NCBI GenBank assembly: GCA_014218235.1
Contig: CM024766.1
Span: 70,793,207 to 70,857,206 of the forward strand
Direction: 5' to 3'
From: Colocasia esculenta
Lineage: Eukaryota; Streptophyta; Magnoliopsida; Alismatales; Araceae
DNA: 64,000 nt
How positions within the stretch are numbered: position 1 is the stretch's first letter; each line of letters opens with the position of its first letter. A model generated the notes under the pieces. That model was not told where the DNA came from. It saw nothing but the letters and a program-made list of their open reading frames with translations, and did not search any database. Made by a program: the position numbers and the translations under genes. Shown piece by piece: positions 22,801-34,800 of this stretch.

Positions 22801-25800
22801 TATAAGCACAACGTTGTGAGCATATGTGTATGTCTTTATATAAGACGCATACCCATACGAGCACAACTCTCACCCATCTTGGAGTCTTGCTCGACGGGCG
22901 GGGAAAACATGTGCATCTAAATGCACATACCCATAGAGTCTTGCTCAATATGGAGGCATCTAGAGCACGAGAACAAGAGAATTTAAATATCATATATCTA
23001 TAAAGTCTTGCTCGATATGGAGGATATTTAAACCCCGAAGGATATTACCCTCACAGAGTCTTGCTCGATGTGGGGGTATGGACCGTATCATGATTTCTTT
23101 GAGAAGCCCTCCATGGAGGCTAGCTCCATATGGAGGGGGATGAGGGAGATGTTGATGCCGTATGGAGGCGATCTCCCTTTTCTTTGCGCTTGTTGGATGT
23201 TTCGCACCGAGCGGGGAAGAGCCGATACCTTCACACCGAGTTGAGAACTTGAAGAACAAGTGGAGAGATTTTGGGAGAGAATGTTTTTTCCTTTTTTTCT
23301 GATTTTTTTTGTGGGGACAACACCCTTTTTTTTTTGAAGGGGAAGCCGGAAGGGGACCCTTTTTTGGAGGAGAAAAAAGCCCCCTTTACATGGGGGGTTA
23401 CATGCCCTTTTATAGGGGTTTCAAGGTTTGTCCCCTTTAACCGATGGTACCCTCCATCGGTTAGGGGGGAAGATCCCCTCAATCGATGGAGGGTACCATC
23501 GGTTAGGGGGATTTACCCCTCCAATCGATGGTCCCCCCCATCGGTTGGGGGGAGATCCCTCAACCGATGGAGGGTACCATCGGTTGGGGGGGAGATCCCC
23601 TCCAACCGATGGAGGGTACCATCGGTTGGGGTGAGATCCCTCAACCGATGGGGTACCATCGATTGGGGGGAGATCCCCTCCACCGATGGGACTTCCATCG
23701 GTTGGGGGGCTTGGCGGTTTTGCCTATAAATAGGCCCACATATGCCCCATTATAGGGGTGTTGGTGCTGCTGAAGTCTTGCTCCTTTTCCTCGGAGTTTT
23801 TGCTCGCGAAGACTTGGATTTGCACATCCTTGGAGCTTCCGCTGCGAGCGTTCTTTGTACTTGGTCTTATATACCTTGTGCTGCCGATTTTCTCTTCCAT
23901 GCTGTATCTTCCTCGAAGCATTGTTCTTTCTTGAACTTTTGCTCCCTTGGAGGGCTTGCTGCCATTTGAATAAAAGGCTCCCTTCCTTAACTTGGGGCAC
24001 TTGATCCAATATTACCTAAGCACCATGGGTTACCTTAAGTATAATATTTACTTTCCCTTTAAGGCACCCCTTAAAGGGGACTTCATCCTTATTACTTAAG
24101 CAACCAAAATGGGCTACTTAAGTAATTGTTGGACCACTAAATGGATCCTGGCACTTCTTCTGGTAGATATCCACCACAACTTTTTAGGGTTCAACAATCT
24201 CCTATTAGTTGATATGATGTAGCTCTTCGCAAGAGTTGAATTTTCTGGGCTCGATCAGACGGGAGCCAACCTTTTTTGATTTTGATAATTGGCTCGCGCC
24301 AATCTTCAGATTGATTTGCTGCATTTTCTGCACTTTCTTCTATGGTATGTACTTCCTCAACTGTGAAATTGGACTCACTGTCGAGGACACTTGGCTTGAG
24401 TCTTCTATGTCAGACAATTATGTCCAATTCTCCTTGGGGAGGTAGTTTTATGGCAGAGGCCATTTGGCTAAAGCATCTGCCTGAGAATTTTCACTTCTTG
24501 GCACATGGGTTATGTCGAAGAAGTGAACTTTCCTTTGAGTTCCATAACCGCAGCATGGTATGGAATTACTTGTTGTTTTCGGACTTCATATTGGCCCAAC
24601 ACTTGTCGAATGACCAGTTGTGAGTCACCATAAACTTGTATGCTTTTGACACCCATTTCGAGAGCCAGTCAGAGCCCAATAATTAGAGTCTCATACTCAG
24701 CTTCATTGTTTGTTAATGGCTTCATAAGAGCACAAGAATTGTATAAAATTCCTCCTTGTGGAGTGACTAAGACGATGCCTGCTCCATAGTGAGGCTGACG
24801 GATCCGTTTGTAAAATGGAGAGTCTGAGAAGCTCCATCAAGTATAATTCCCAAGAAGGTAATTCAATTGTGATGACCTCTTCAGGATATGGATTTTCTTC
24901 ATCTTGATTCTCCCTCTCATTTGTGAGAGAGAGAGTTTCTTCTTCTGGAAGCTCAACAGACAAGGGTGAATTCTCTGGCACTGGATGTGCAGCCAAGAAT
25001 TCAGCCAAGCCTTGTCCTTTGATTGCCCTTTGTGGGAAGTAGGTGATGTCGAATTCCATAAATAGTAAGGCCCATTTCCCGAGTCTTCCTGACAATACGG
25101 GTTGCCTTAGCAGGTATTTGAGAGGATCATATTTAGAGATAAGTTTTACTTCGTGAGTCAGTAGGTAATGCCTTAATTTGTTGACAGCGAATACCGGTGC
25201 TAGGCAAACTTTTTCCATTGGAGCATATCGGAGTTCTGGACCAATCAGCTTTCTGTTGAGATAGTACAGAGGCTGCTCCTTGCCTTCTTCATTTGTTTGT
25301 GCTAATAGAGCTCCCAAAGAGGCGTCCATAGCTGCAATCTAGAGTATGAGAGGTTTTCCATTGATTGGTGCTCCAATACTGGTGGATTGAGGAGATATTC
25401 CTTTATTTGCTCAAAGGCATCTTGGTATTCTTGATCCTAGATGAAAGGAGCATCCTTCTTCATTAGCTTGCTGAAGGGCGCACTTTTTCCCGAGAGATTG
25501 GAGATAAATCGCCTAATATAGGCTAGTTTTCCTTGGAATGACCTCAACTCGGTCAGATTTCGAGGTGGCAATTGCTGGATCGCCTTGATTCTATCGGTGT
25601 CTATTTTTATTCCTCGATATTTGACGACAAAACCCAAAAATTTGCCGCTTGAAACCTCGAAGGCACACTTCATAGGATTCATCTTCAATTTGTATTGACG
25701 AAGTCTTTTAAAAACATGGCGGAGATCATATAGATGATCTTCCCGTTTTTTGGTTTTGACGACTAAGTCATCCACATAGCAATCGATCACATGGTGGAGC

Positions 25801-28800
25801 ATTTCATCAAATATTTTTGTCATTGCTCTTTGATATGTGGCTCTTGCATTCTTCAATCCGAAGGGCTTCTTTTGTAGTTGAATATTTCTTTAGGTGATCT
25901 GAAGGCAGTATGATCTTTGTCTTTGATTGCCATGCGGATCTGGTTGTAACCTGAAGATCCGTCCATAAAGGATAAGTCTTCATGACTTGTAGTCATGTCC
26001 ACCATGGTTTTTGTAATTGGAACTGGGAAATCATCTTTGGGACATGCCTTATTCAAGTCCCTGTAATCAATGCAGATCCGGACTTGGCCATTCTTTTTCT
26101 TTACTGGGACAATGTTGGCGAGCCAAATAGGATATATGCATGGCTCGATGAAGTGTATTTGTTGAACCCGAAAAATATCGGGATTTAAACAAGTCCCGGG
26201 TGGCAAACTCGTCCGGAAATCCACGAAAGGCTGGGAAGAAACTCGGCCTCCCCTCACTCGAACACCTGAGATAAATAGGTTTGAGTTCGGATGTCCACCC
26301 AGAACGAGCCGGAGGACGACGCTTAAAAAGCCCGTCAATAGCGGAAATATGCACCCGGGATAGCCGAAAATTGATGTCCGGACTCACGCTAAAGGTCGCG
26401 TATGACTCGGATGGGTCCGAAAAGGTTAAATACACGTGCCCTCCGAAAATGAGGTCAAACGCACGTGAGACGGGCAAGAACGCACGTCAAATGCATGCGG
26501 GCATGTGTGCGCACGGTGCCGTACGTGCCATGACAAACCAGCAAAACTCCCAGAAATCCTCTCGGAAATGACCAAGGACGGAGAGGGGCACCGGTCTGTG
26601 CCTCCTCCAGGTAGGGAGGGGCGCCAGTCTGCCCCCCCGCCAGGCAGAGAGGGGCGCCAGTCAGGCCCCTGACTGGCGGCCCCCTCAGCCAGCAGGAGGG
26701 GCGCCAGTCAGGCCCCTGACTGGCGGCCCCTCAGCCAGCCAAGAGGGGCGCCAGTCAGGCCCCTGACTGGCGGCCCCCTCAGCCAGCAGGAGGGCCGCCA
26801 GTCAGCCCCCTGACTGGCGGCCCCCTCAGCCAGCCAGGAGGGCCGCCGGTCAGCCCCCCTGACCGGCGGACCCCACCTCAGCCAGCCAGGAGGGCCGCCG
26901 GTCAGCCCCCCTGACCGGCGGACCCCCCTCCGCTTGCAGGAGGGGCGCCAGTCAGGGCCCTGACGGCGGCCCCCTTTCTGCCAGCCAGAGAGGGCCGCCG
27001 GTTAGGCCCCCTAACCGCGCCCCCCCCTCCGCCAGTCCGCCCCTCTCTCGGGGCACCCTCGCCGGTTCGCGCCCCTGCCTCGACGCCTGCGCCCGGAGAC
27101 CTCCGCGGGAGGGTACCCCCGCCGGTATGCCCCCCTCAAATCCTATAAATAGGGGGGCATACCCCCATTTGAACAAGACGCCGAATCGGCCTAAACGCGC
27201 CATCTCCGGCCCAAGCTCCCGAGTCTGTCCGTGCTCAGAGCGTGATCCGTGCGTGAGCTTAAATAGGCCGCACGTGCCGACACCCGTTGGTGTTCCGTCC
27301 TCGGCGTTCGGGCTGCATTGCGCCACGTCCGTAGGGACACGCCACAGGTTGTCACATGACTCTCAGTACATGTACTTAAGTCCTCCGGCGTCATAAAACG
27401 ACGTACGTCGAGGCGTGTACTTAAGTCCTCCGGCGTCATAAAACGACGTACGTCGAGGCATGTACTTAAGTCCTCCGGCGTCATAAAACGACGTACGTCG
27501 AGGCATGTACTTAAGTCCTCCGGCGTCATAAAACGACGTACATCGAGGCGTGTACTTAAGTCCTCCGGCGTCATAAAACGACGTACGTCGAGGCATGTAC
27601 TTAAGTCCTCCGGCGTCATAAAACGACGTACGTCGAGGCATGTACTTAAGTCCTCCGGCGTCATAAAATGACGTACGTCGAGGCATGTACTTAAATCCTC
27701 CGGGTCATAAAAACGACGCACGTCGAGGCATGTACTTAAGCCCTCCGGTGTCGTAAAACGACGTACGTCGAGGCACATATGTTTAAGTCCTCCGGTGTCG
27801 TAAAAAGACACACGTTGAGGCATGTTAATCTGTGGAGGCACAAACACCCCACTGGTAACACACATGTACCCACTACCATGTAAGCGTCCGACGGAGGCAC
27901 ATACACCCTGCCGTCGACGTCCATGTACTTGGCTTGTTACATACACGCCCAGTGGAGGTACAAAACCCCACTAAAGGCGTACATGTAAATGTAAACGTCA
28001 TGTCATAAATATAAATGACATGAGCATGCTTGAATAAAATTGTGGAAATTCATTTGTCATCTGCCTTTTCTTCTTAAATTTCGGCATACGGTCTTTAACA
28101 AACATTACGCATCCGAAGGTATTCGAGTGTTATACTCGATGTAAATGAAACATCGACTTCGGTCGGTGGGGAACGGTCCAGTACACGACCACTCCAATCG
28201 CCCTGAACGCGAGCGCACGCGGAAAATAAATTCGAGGGTATCAGGGCTCGCACCCAATACTCCTCATAAAATAATCTTTGTCTGTTTCTCGCAAACAGTC
28301 TGGCACGCCCACGCAAAAGATCCATCTCGAAGACGAGAGGGATGGATCGAAAGAAAAAATGAGAAAGAAATTTCCGCGTTCCAACATCTACTTCAGAGAG
28401 TTTGTCGACTTCAGCATTTACTTTAAGCTCCAGCTCGTGCCGCATACGCCTTTGGGGCTGTTTGACAGGCTTGGCTGTATGGAGTATAGATAATTCATGC
28501 TCGGCGACTGATGGCTCTAGCTCGGGCATTTCTTTGTAATTCCAAGCAAAGCAATCTTGGAATTCCAACAGGAGGATTTTATAAGATTGCCTTTCTTGTT
28601 CATCAAGGAGGGCACTGATGAAGATTGGTCGAGGGTTTTCTTGATTCCCAAGATTGAGTTCAATCAGTTCATCAACTGTAGCTTGTCCGCCATCTTCAAA
28701 TTCTTGAGTAGCTAGTTGCAGATCCACGAAGTCTTTTTCGTCGTCGGAATCGGTGATGTAGACCTCGTAGTAATTTATATCTTCAGGGTTTATTGATGAA

Positions 28801-31800
28801 GCTTGTTCGTCAGATTCTTCTGATAACTTTTCACTTGATGGCTCTCTTTTGGGAGAGAGAGTGTCTTCATGAGAGTAGGAGCTAGAAGACTCTTGGCTGT
28901 TTTCTGAATTGCAGGTTTCCGGCAATAACCCAACATTATTGACCGTGAAGACCTTGGTGTCATAGCCGAGTCCTCTTGTATCTTTGTTGGAAAAGGGAGG
29001 CTGTCCTCGCATTTGGGGAGGTTCCCATAATTGATTGAAGAAATTCCGTCGGGACGCATTTTGCATCAGAGGGATATTTTGCTTCTTGCACATTTCTTTG
29101 ATATTTTGTGGCATGTCAGCCATATCTTGTATATGCTCAAGATGATTTTTGGGTTTATTTTCTCAATCGAAATCATCTTATGGAGATGCTGAGGCGATGA
29201 CTCCCCTTTGTAAAAGAAAATTGGCGTTACTGCCTTTCTGGCACTTTTCTTTATTTGATAAGTAACGACGAACGTTTTCAATCATCCGACTATTTGATCT
29301 TTCTTCGGGAAAGAGATTTGCATGCAGTTAAGTGACAGAGGAATGCCTTTGTTGATGGGCTGACTTACATGATCAACCTCATAATTGATGCTTCGCTTTT
29401 CTGGGCAGATTGACTTGCTTCGGGAATTTTTCTTATGGAGCTTGGCGAGACCTTTGTTTATTATGAAAAGCTCGCCAGTCTCACTATCTTCATCAGTGTA
29501 ACCAGTTTGTTTACCCTTCCCTTTTGCTCGGGTAGAGGGTTGAAAGACTGGATCTCCAAGATATAGCAAGGCATCAGTCAAATTGCATATGTCCTCCCGA
29601 AACGGGGCTTGATCAGCAAAGACTGTATGTTGCTTTTCTTCTTTTGCATATTTAATGCATTGATGGAGTGTTGACGGGATGACCCAATTTTCATGTAACC
29701 AGGGTCTTCTGAGTAATACTCTGTATGTTGTATCAGCATCAATGATATAGAATGTCACATTGGTGACAAAGTCACCCAGAGTTAGGTCCACGGTGACTCT
29801 TCCCACGGCTTCTTCAGAATTTTAATTAAAACCTGTGATCCTCACATCCCTTACTTCTTGCATGTAAGGCATGAGATGTAAAGATTCAAAGGTTTTGTAG
29901 GGCATTAATTAATGGATGCCCCCAGATCGACTAGAATCCGATTTAACTTTTTGTCGTTAACCGTCCTTTCATATATAAAGGACGATTGTGGCATGGAGAA
30001 GATGGCAGCATATCTCCATCTGTGAAGGTGACGTTTATTGCCAATGCTTCGTATGCTTGAGCCTGGAGATTAGCCATATGGGCTTCATAAATTTCTGGTT
30101 CTTGGAGTATTTTGAGGAGAGTTTCTCTTAAATCTTTACTCCAAGCAATAGCCTCCCAGACAGTAATATTGACGGAGAGTGACTTTAATTGCTGAAGAAT
30201 TTTATCATCAACCTCGATGCGCGCCTGGTGCAATAGGGAAGATATCCCAATTAAGGATTCAGACAGCTCCTTTGGTTGGACGAGCCCCTTTTGAAAGAGG
30301 GAACTTGATGGCTTTTCACTTTGAGGGAGAGGAGTGTTGTCCGGCTCATTAGATGAGCTACATGGACTTTGGTCCCCGTCTTTTGGCTGAGGAGCCATAT
30401 TAGGCAGTCCTTCTTCTTCGTCTGAAGGGTCGAAGACATAAGATTCTGCCCGAATTTCAATTTCAGGTAGAGGCTTTGATTCTTCGCCACGGAAGAGTAT
30501 TACTTTGTCTGAATTAATGACACCAGGCTTCTTGGCGGCGACGGATGTGGTTTTTTGCCATTTGCCATGTCCTCTACCACGATTTGAATTATTTGTAGAG
30601 CGACTCCGGTATATTAGCGTCGTTGGCTTGTCTTCAGCTTGTATGGTAATACCCCTTGGGGAGACTTGCAGCTCCTTAGGTGGAGGTACGAATACCATAT
30701 TGCAGGTGAAAGAGTTGAACATGCCTTCCAACTTTTCGATGGTGATTTCCCCATTTCCATGGAAGACTTCATATTGTGTTGGGAGATAGTGCTCCCCTTC
30801 TTCTAGTGCTTCTTATTGTATTTGATAAAGCTAATTCCGGAGTTGGGTTTTTCGCTCTAGCTTCTCCCATGGGATATATTGGTTGAGCGTAACCCTTCCG
30901 GAAGGCCTGGAAGGTATATACTCTTCCAGCTCATCAATCAGCTTTTGAAGTTTCTAAAGAGGCGTTCATTCTTCAGAGACTTCTGTAGCGGCAGTGCGCT
31001 CCATTTGTTTCTTTATTTTTCTTTTCTCATTTTTCCTTCTATTTTTTTTCTTTGTTCTTCATTTGTGATACTTCAACTAGACTCATAGCTTTTTGCTTGG
31101 GAGGTGGTTTAGAGACATTCCTTTTGCTAGAGTCACCTTTTGACATGAATTTCTTAGACATTTTGGAGCCGGTTGATTTTCGAGGGCCCACAGTGACCCA
31201 TTCACCCTCCGAGACTTGCGTGTCGAAGGTTGAGTTGATTGCTCCTTCAAAAACTTTTGGTGGGAGTTGGTAGAATTCATCCATAAATTCCTCTGCTTGT
31301 TGCGAGATTGGCTCCGCCGCAGTTTCTTCTTGTATTTGATTTCTGTATCGCAAAATGGCAGCTTTGTGCTTGTCCATCTTGGCCTTGCCTTCTCTCTCTC
31401 TCTTCTCCCTCAGTAGCGACCTCTTCTCTCCTCTCCTCTCCTCTCCTCCGATCTCTCCCTCCTTCCTCTCTTCTTCCTCTTCTTCTTCCTCTCTTCTTCC
31501 TCTTTTGCTTTTCTTCTTTCGCTCTGGCCCGGTCTCTCTCTTTGGTACGCAGAAGCAGCAACAGCAAGCCACTGCTGCCAGGCTTGGTCTGCCCGCGCAC
31601 CTCTCCACGCACGCCCAGGCTCGCCAACACCCGCCCGCGCAGGAACCCGCACTAGCCACCTCTGCCGCACGCCCCCGCCTACGCGGTCTCCAGCCTGCTC
31701 GCGCACAGCCCCGCGCCTACGTGCGCCCGCCAGTGGCGCACGCCCCTGCCAGCGTCGCCTGCGTGCGCCGCCGCCTCCACGTGTCGCCCCACCTCCGCTT

Positions 31801-34800
31801 GCGCACCGCCTGCGCCCCTACGGCAGACATCAGTAAGGTCAATAAACTCAATTTTGGGGCTTCTCTCCAACCATCTTGTTTGTTGATTTGTTGGAGGGAA
31901 GCCATTGAGCAGCACCCTCCTCTTGTTGGGACGGGACGACCCATAAGAAAAGGGGACCTGACGATGGCTGGAAAGTCTTCGAATGCGATCAGAGTTTCCA
32001 GGTAGCCGAACTTGGCGTGGTTGTTGACGATGAGCGGTCCGTAGGTGATGGCCATCTCCAACAGTTTGAACGCCTTGTAGATGAGAGCTTGAACCTTCGC
32101 TTTTCGTCCGAGTTTCACCTTCAAGGAAAACACCGAGATTAAAATTTTCAGAAGAAAATGCATAAACCTCGACTTTTGCTATGAACGGTAAGAAGGGGTC
32201 CCATCGGGCGTGCCAGTTTGTCGGCCGCGGAAAAATTTCGTGCTGTGATTTTTTTTTTGGTATTTGAGTTTGATTTAATTTTTATTTATTTGTTTTGCCT
32301 TGTGGGGCGTGCCAGCTTGTCTAACAGACAGAATTTGAAATCCGTGCGATGCGGAGAGAAAATTTATGTCCAAGGAATGGACAAGTGCGCCTGTTTATTT
32401 TGAACTTGTTTGTTCCGCAATTTATTTCATCAGGCGATTCGCCCGAATCGGATCGAATCAGGGCCATCCCGATTCGTGATTTGCTTGATACGCCCGAGCC
32501 GGCCACGGGCCGGTCGAATCGATCGGATCGAGTTCGATTTGATCCGACCCGATCCGATTCTCCGGATCCGCCACGATCCGATACGTCGATGCCCTTTAGT
32601 GTCGACCGACACCTTGCGAATCGGGACTGTGCAGTCCCGATTCGCAGGGTTGCTCGCCGGAAGCCCTTCTTTCCCCCATTTTTTCCCCTTTTCCCTCAAG
32701 GAAACCCCAAATCTACACTCCAGGAGACCTAAGGAGGCTTCCTACGTGGATTTGAAGGTGCTTGGAGGCGGTCTTGGGCTGTTTTCATCCCTCTTCACCC
32801 ATTTCACTGTTTTTCAAGGTAACCCACCATGTATCTAAAGGGAGGTGAATGGAAGAATTTCAGAAGGGAAGCTAACAACTTTTTCCTTTCTGGATTGTTA
32901 TCGTGCTCATCTTTGTATAGAGGGGTTTTGTGGCATACATTTTCTTTATGCGTGAATTGCTTTCTTTTCTGTTCTAATAAAGAAGTTGTTATGGTCTACT
33001 TTCAGTTAATGCAGGTTCTTCGATTTTTCTTGCTCGACTGAGGGAGTGAAAGAGCCACGCCAACATTTGTTTAGAAAATCTCATGGGATAGGATTGGCAG
33101 GACAGTTTCTAGCTTTCAGTAAACAAGAATAGGTTTTGGACTTTTATTAATCTTTTCATTTTCATTTTACATTTGTTTTCTAGATTTCTTGTCTGAAATG
33201 GTAGTGCTCTATCTAGACAAAATAGTTTTGGCATCATCTCTTTTATTTTATTGCAAGATAACACTGTTGTAATATCTATCTGGCTATGGTGTCCAGGGTG
33301 GGCATTTTTCTGGTATTTACAGGAAGGTGCAACTAAAACCACTGAAGTGGGCTAAAGTGCCAAGGCATAATGGGGATGGTGAGGAAGAACGCCCTATTGA
33401 AGCTTTGATGGTTCTCAAGTATGGAGGTGTTCTTACTCATGCTGGAAGGAAGCAGGTAGTCGTGTTTCTTTTGTCCACCTTCTCTTTGCACTTTCATGTG
33501 TATAATGTCTGTGCACCCTTCAATGTTTCAATGATAGTGCTTAATAGGCATTTCATTCCCTTGAGGATGCTCTTGATTTCAGAGTTAGCTTTTGTGATTC
33601 TATTATTGTCAGTTTGTTCGTCTGCCTGAGAATTGACCTATGTGACATGGTTCTCCATGCGGTTCTCATGTCTAGTTTAATTTTAAGCTTTTAACATGCA
33701 TTATGTCTTCATCTCATTGTTTTCCTGCTTTCAGGCTGAGGAACTTGGAAGATACTTCAGGAATAACATGTATCCAGGTTAAGTACTCATTGATGTTATG
33801 TAGAGTAGACATCTTATCATCTATCTACTCCTCTCTACAGTCTAACCGGTTGCAAAGATTGTGGTTTATCGTAAATAATACAGTGAGTAGTGATTAATTC
33901 AGATGTTAATTAAAATTATGCTGTTTTAATGACTAACATGAAGTAAGAACATGTATGAGATATGATTTTGGCTGGTTTACTGATTAGAATATTATTTTTA
34001 ATGGTTTCGGATTTGCTACAATGTTTCAGGCCGGTTTCGGATCGCCTAACATCTATGGTTTGGTGGGAAGGAATGGGGTTTCAAAGACTTGAGCTTGGAT
34101 GAGATAAAAGCAAACTAGTCAATTCAATCACGTGATAGTCGTGCGACTTTACTCAAACTTTGTGTCTTAGGCTCTTTTTGGTTATTTCACATATCAACAA
34201 GTTGGAGAGAGATTTTCAGGTGATTGCAAACCATGCATAGCTGCATAAACTTGTCTTGTGTGGAATGCTGGGGAAAGGATTTAGAAAAAAAAAGAAAGAA
34301 GAAGCTATTTTCTCTTTTGCCTGTTCTTTGAGCAAATGCTGCAAAGTGTCCTTTGAGGGTTCTTGATGGCTTCACTTGCATGTTCAACCTCTTTTTACTC
34401 ATCATTCTGGTCCTATGGATGTTAAAACTATGTTTTCACCATAGATCGTGGGATCGGCCGATTGGGATCAGGATCGTCCGATTCCATTTCGGCTTGGCCT
34501 AGGCCAATCTGATTCCAAGGGGATAGCCCCCTGGATCATAGACATTCCGGCCAAATCGATCTGGTCTGGATTGGTTGATTCTAGGCCGATCCTACTATTT
34601 TTGCGAAACAAATTTTTTAATACATTAATTAATACATGCATTAAACCATCATTTCACATATATAGATTAATATATATGTATATATATACACAGATTAACG
34701 TGTCTAATATGATTGTTTACTTTAATTTACATATTTATGTATATATGTTTACTTTAATATGATTGTCTATACCACACACACACATATGTATAAGGTGTTC

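Larger units (their letters stand above)
24210..31377 (-). pseudogene. gag-pol of element C (gag, protease-like, RT, two RNase H; integrase truncated)
   Basis: The likely gag start is the Met at 31377 (MDKHKAAILRYRN). Gag and pre-protease run to about 29943. A protease-like site reads RILVDLGASIN (about 29930), where D-L-G replaces the usual D-S/T-G; a one-base loss follows. RT is split by the solo LTR at 26160-28386: RRMRHELELKVNAEVDKL lies at about 28390-28450, and FIEPCIYPIWLANI, then VRICIDYRDLNKACPK, resume below 26159. The catalytic YVDD is at about 25775. RNase H is at 24880-25440 and the archaeal-type RNase H at about 24460-24800, with stops. Integrase is only begun (GWLPSDRAQK, LLRRATSYQLIGD) when the LTR starts at 24196. 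The element cannot have integrated from this sequence. Confidence 0.8.
22597..32446 (-). mobile_element. Ty3/gypsy element C, truncated at both LTRs, integrase mostly lost
   Basis: It is minus oriented. A 5' LTR remnant lies at 32219-32446, the primer binding site at 32199-32217, gag from 31377, then protease-like, RT and two RNase H regions down to about 24270, then the 3' LTR at 22597-24196. LTR sequence matches the complete family member at 61174-63204 (LTR-1), which shows that the 5' LTR lacks about 1.8 kb and the 3' LTR lacks its U5 end. Pol resembles element B at protein level, including the second RNase H. A later solo LTR (26160-28386) splits RT. It lies antisense to the host gene in an intron. 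Confidence 0.8.

Noticed and set aside
27372..27820. Regular repeats as a CRISPR array
   Set aside because: Units are contiguous with no unique spacers, lie in a plant LTR, and there are no cas genes.
27191..27946. Long minus-strand ORFs with a 15-residue repeat (251 and 107 codons)
   Set aside because: They follow from the 45-bp minisatellite, whose period is divisible by three; other frames are open for the same reason. No domain or start context.
26155..28391. Target duplication for the solo LTR in element C
   Set aside because: GTATT and TCTAC do not match; claiming a diverged duplication would be guesswork.
31355..32005. Plus-strand ORF of 216 codons opposite the leader of element C
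   Set aside because: CT-rich and GC-rich leader sequence in antisense; the minus strand holds the gag start and primer site, so this is a shadow.
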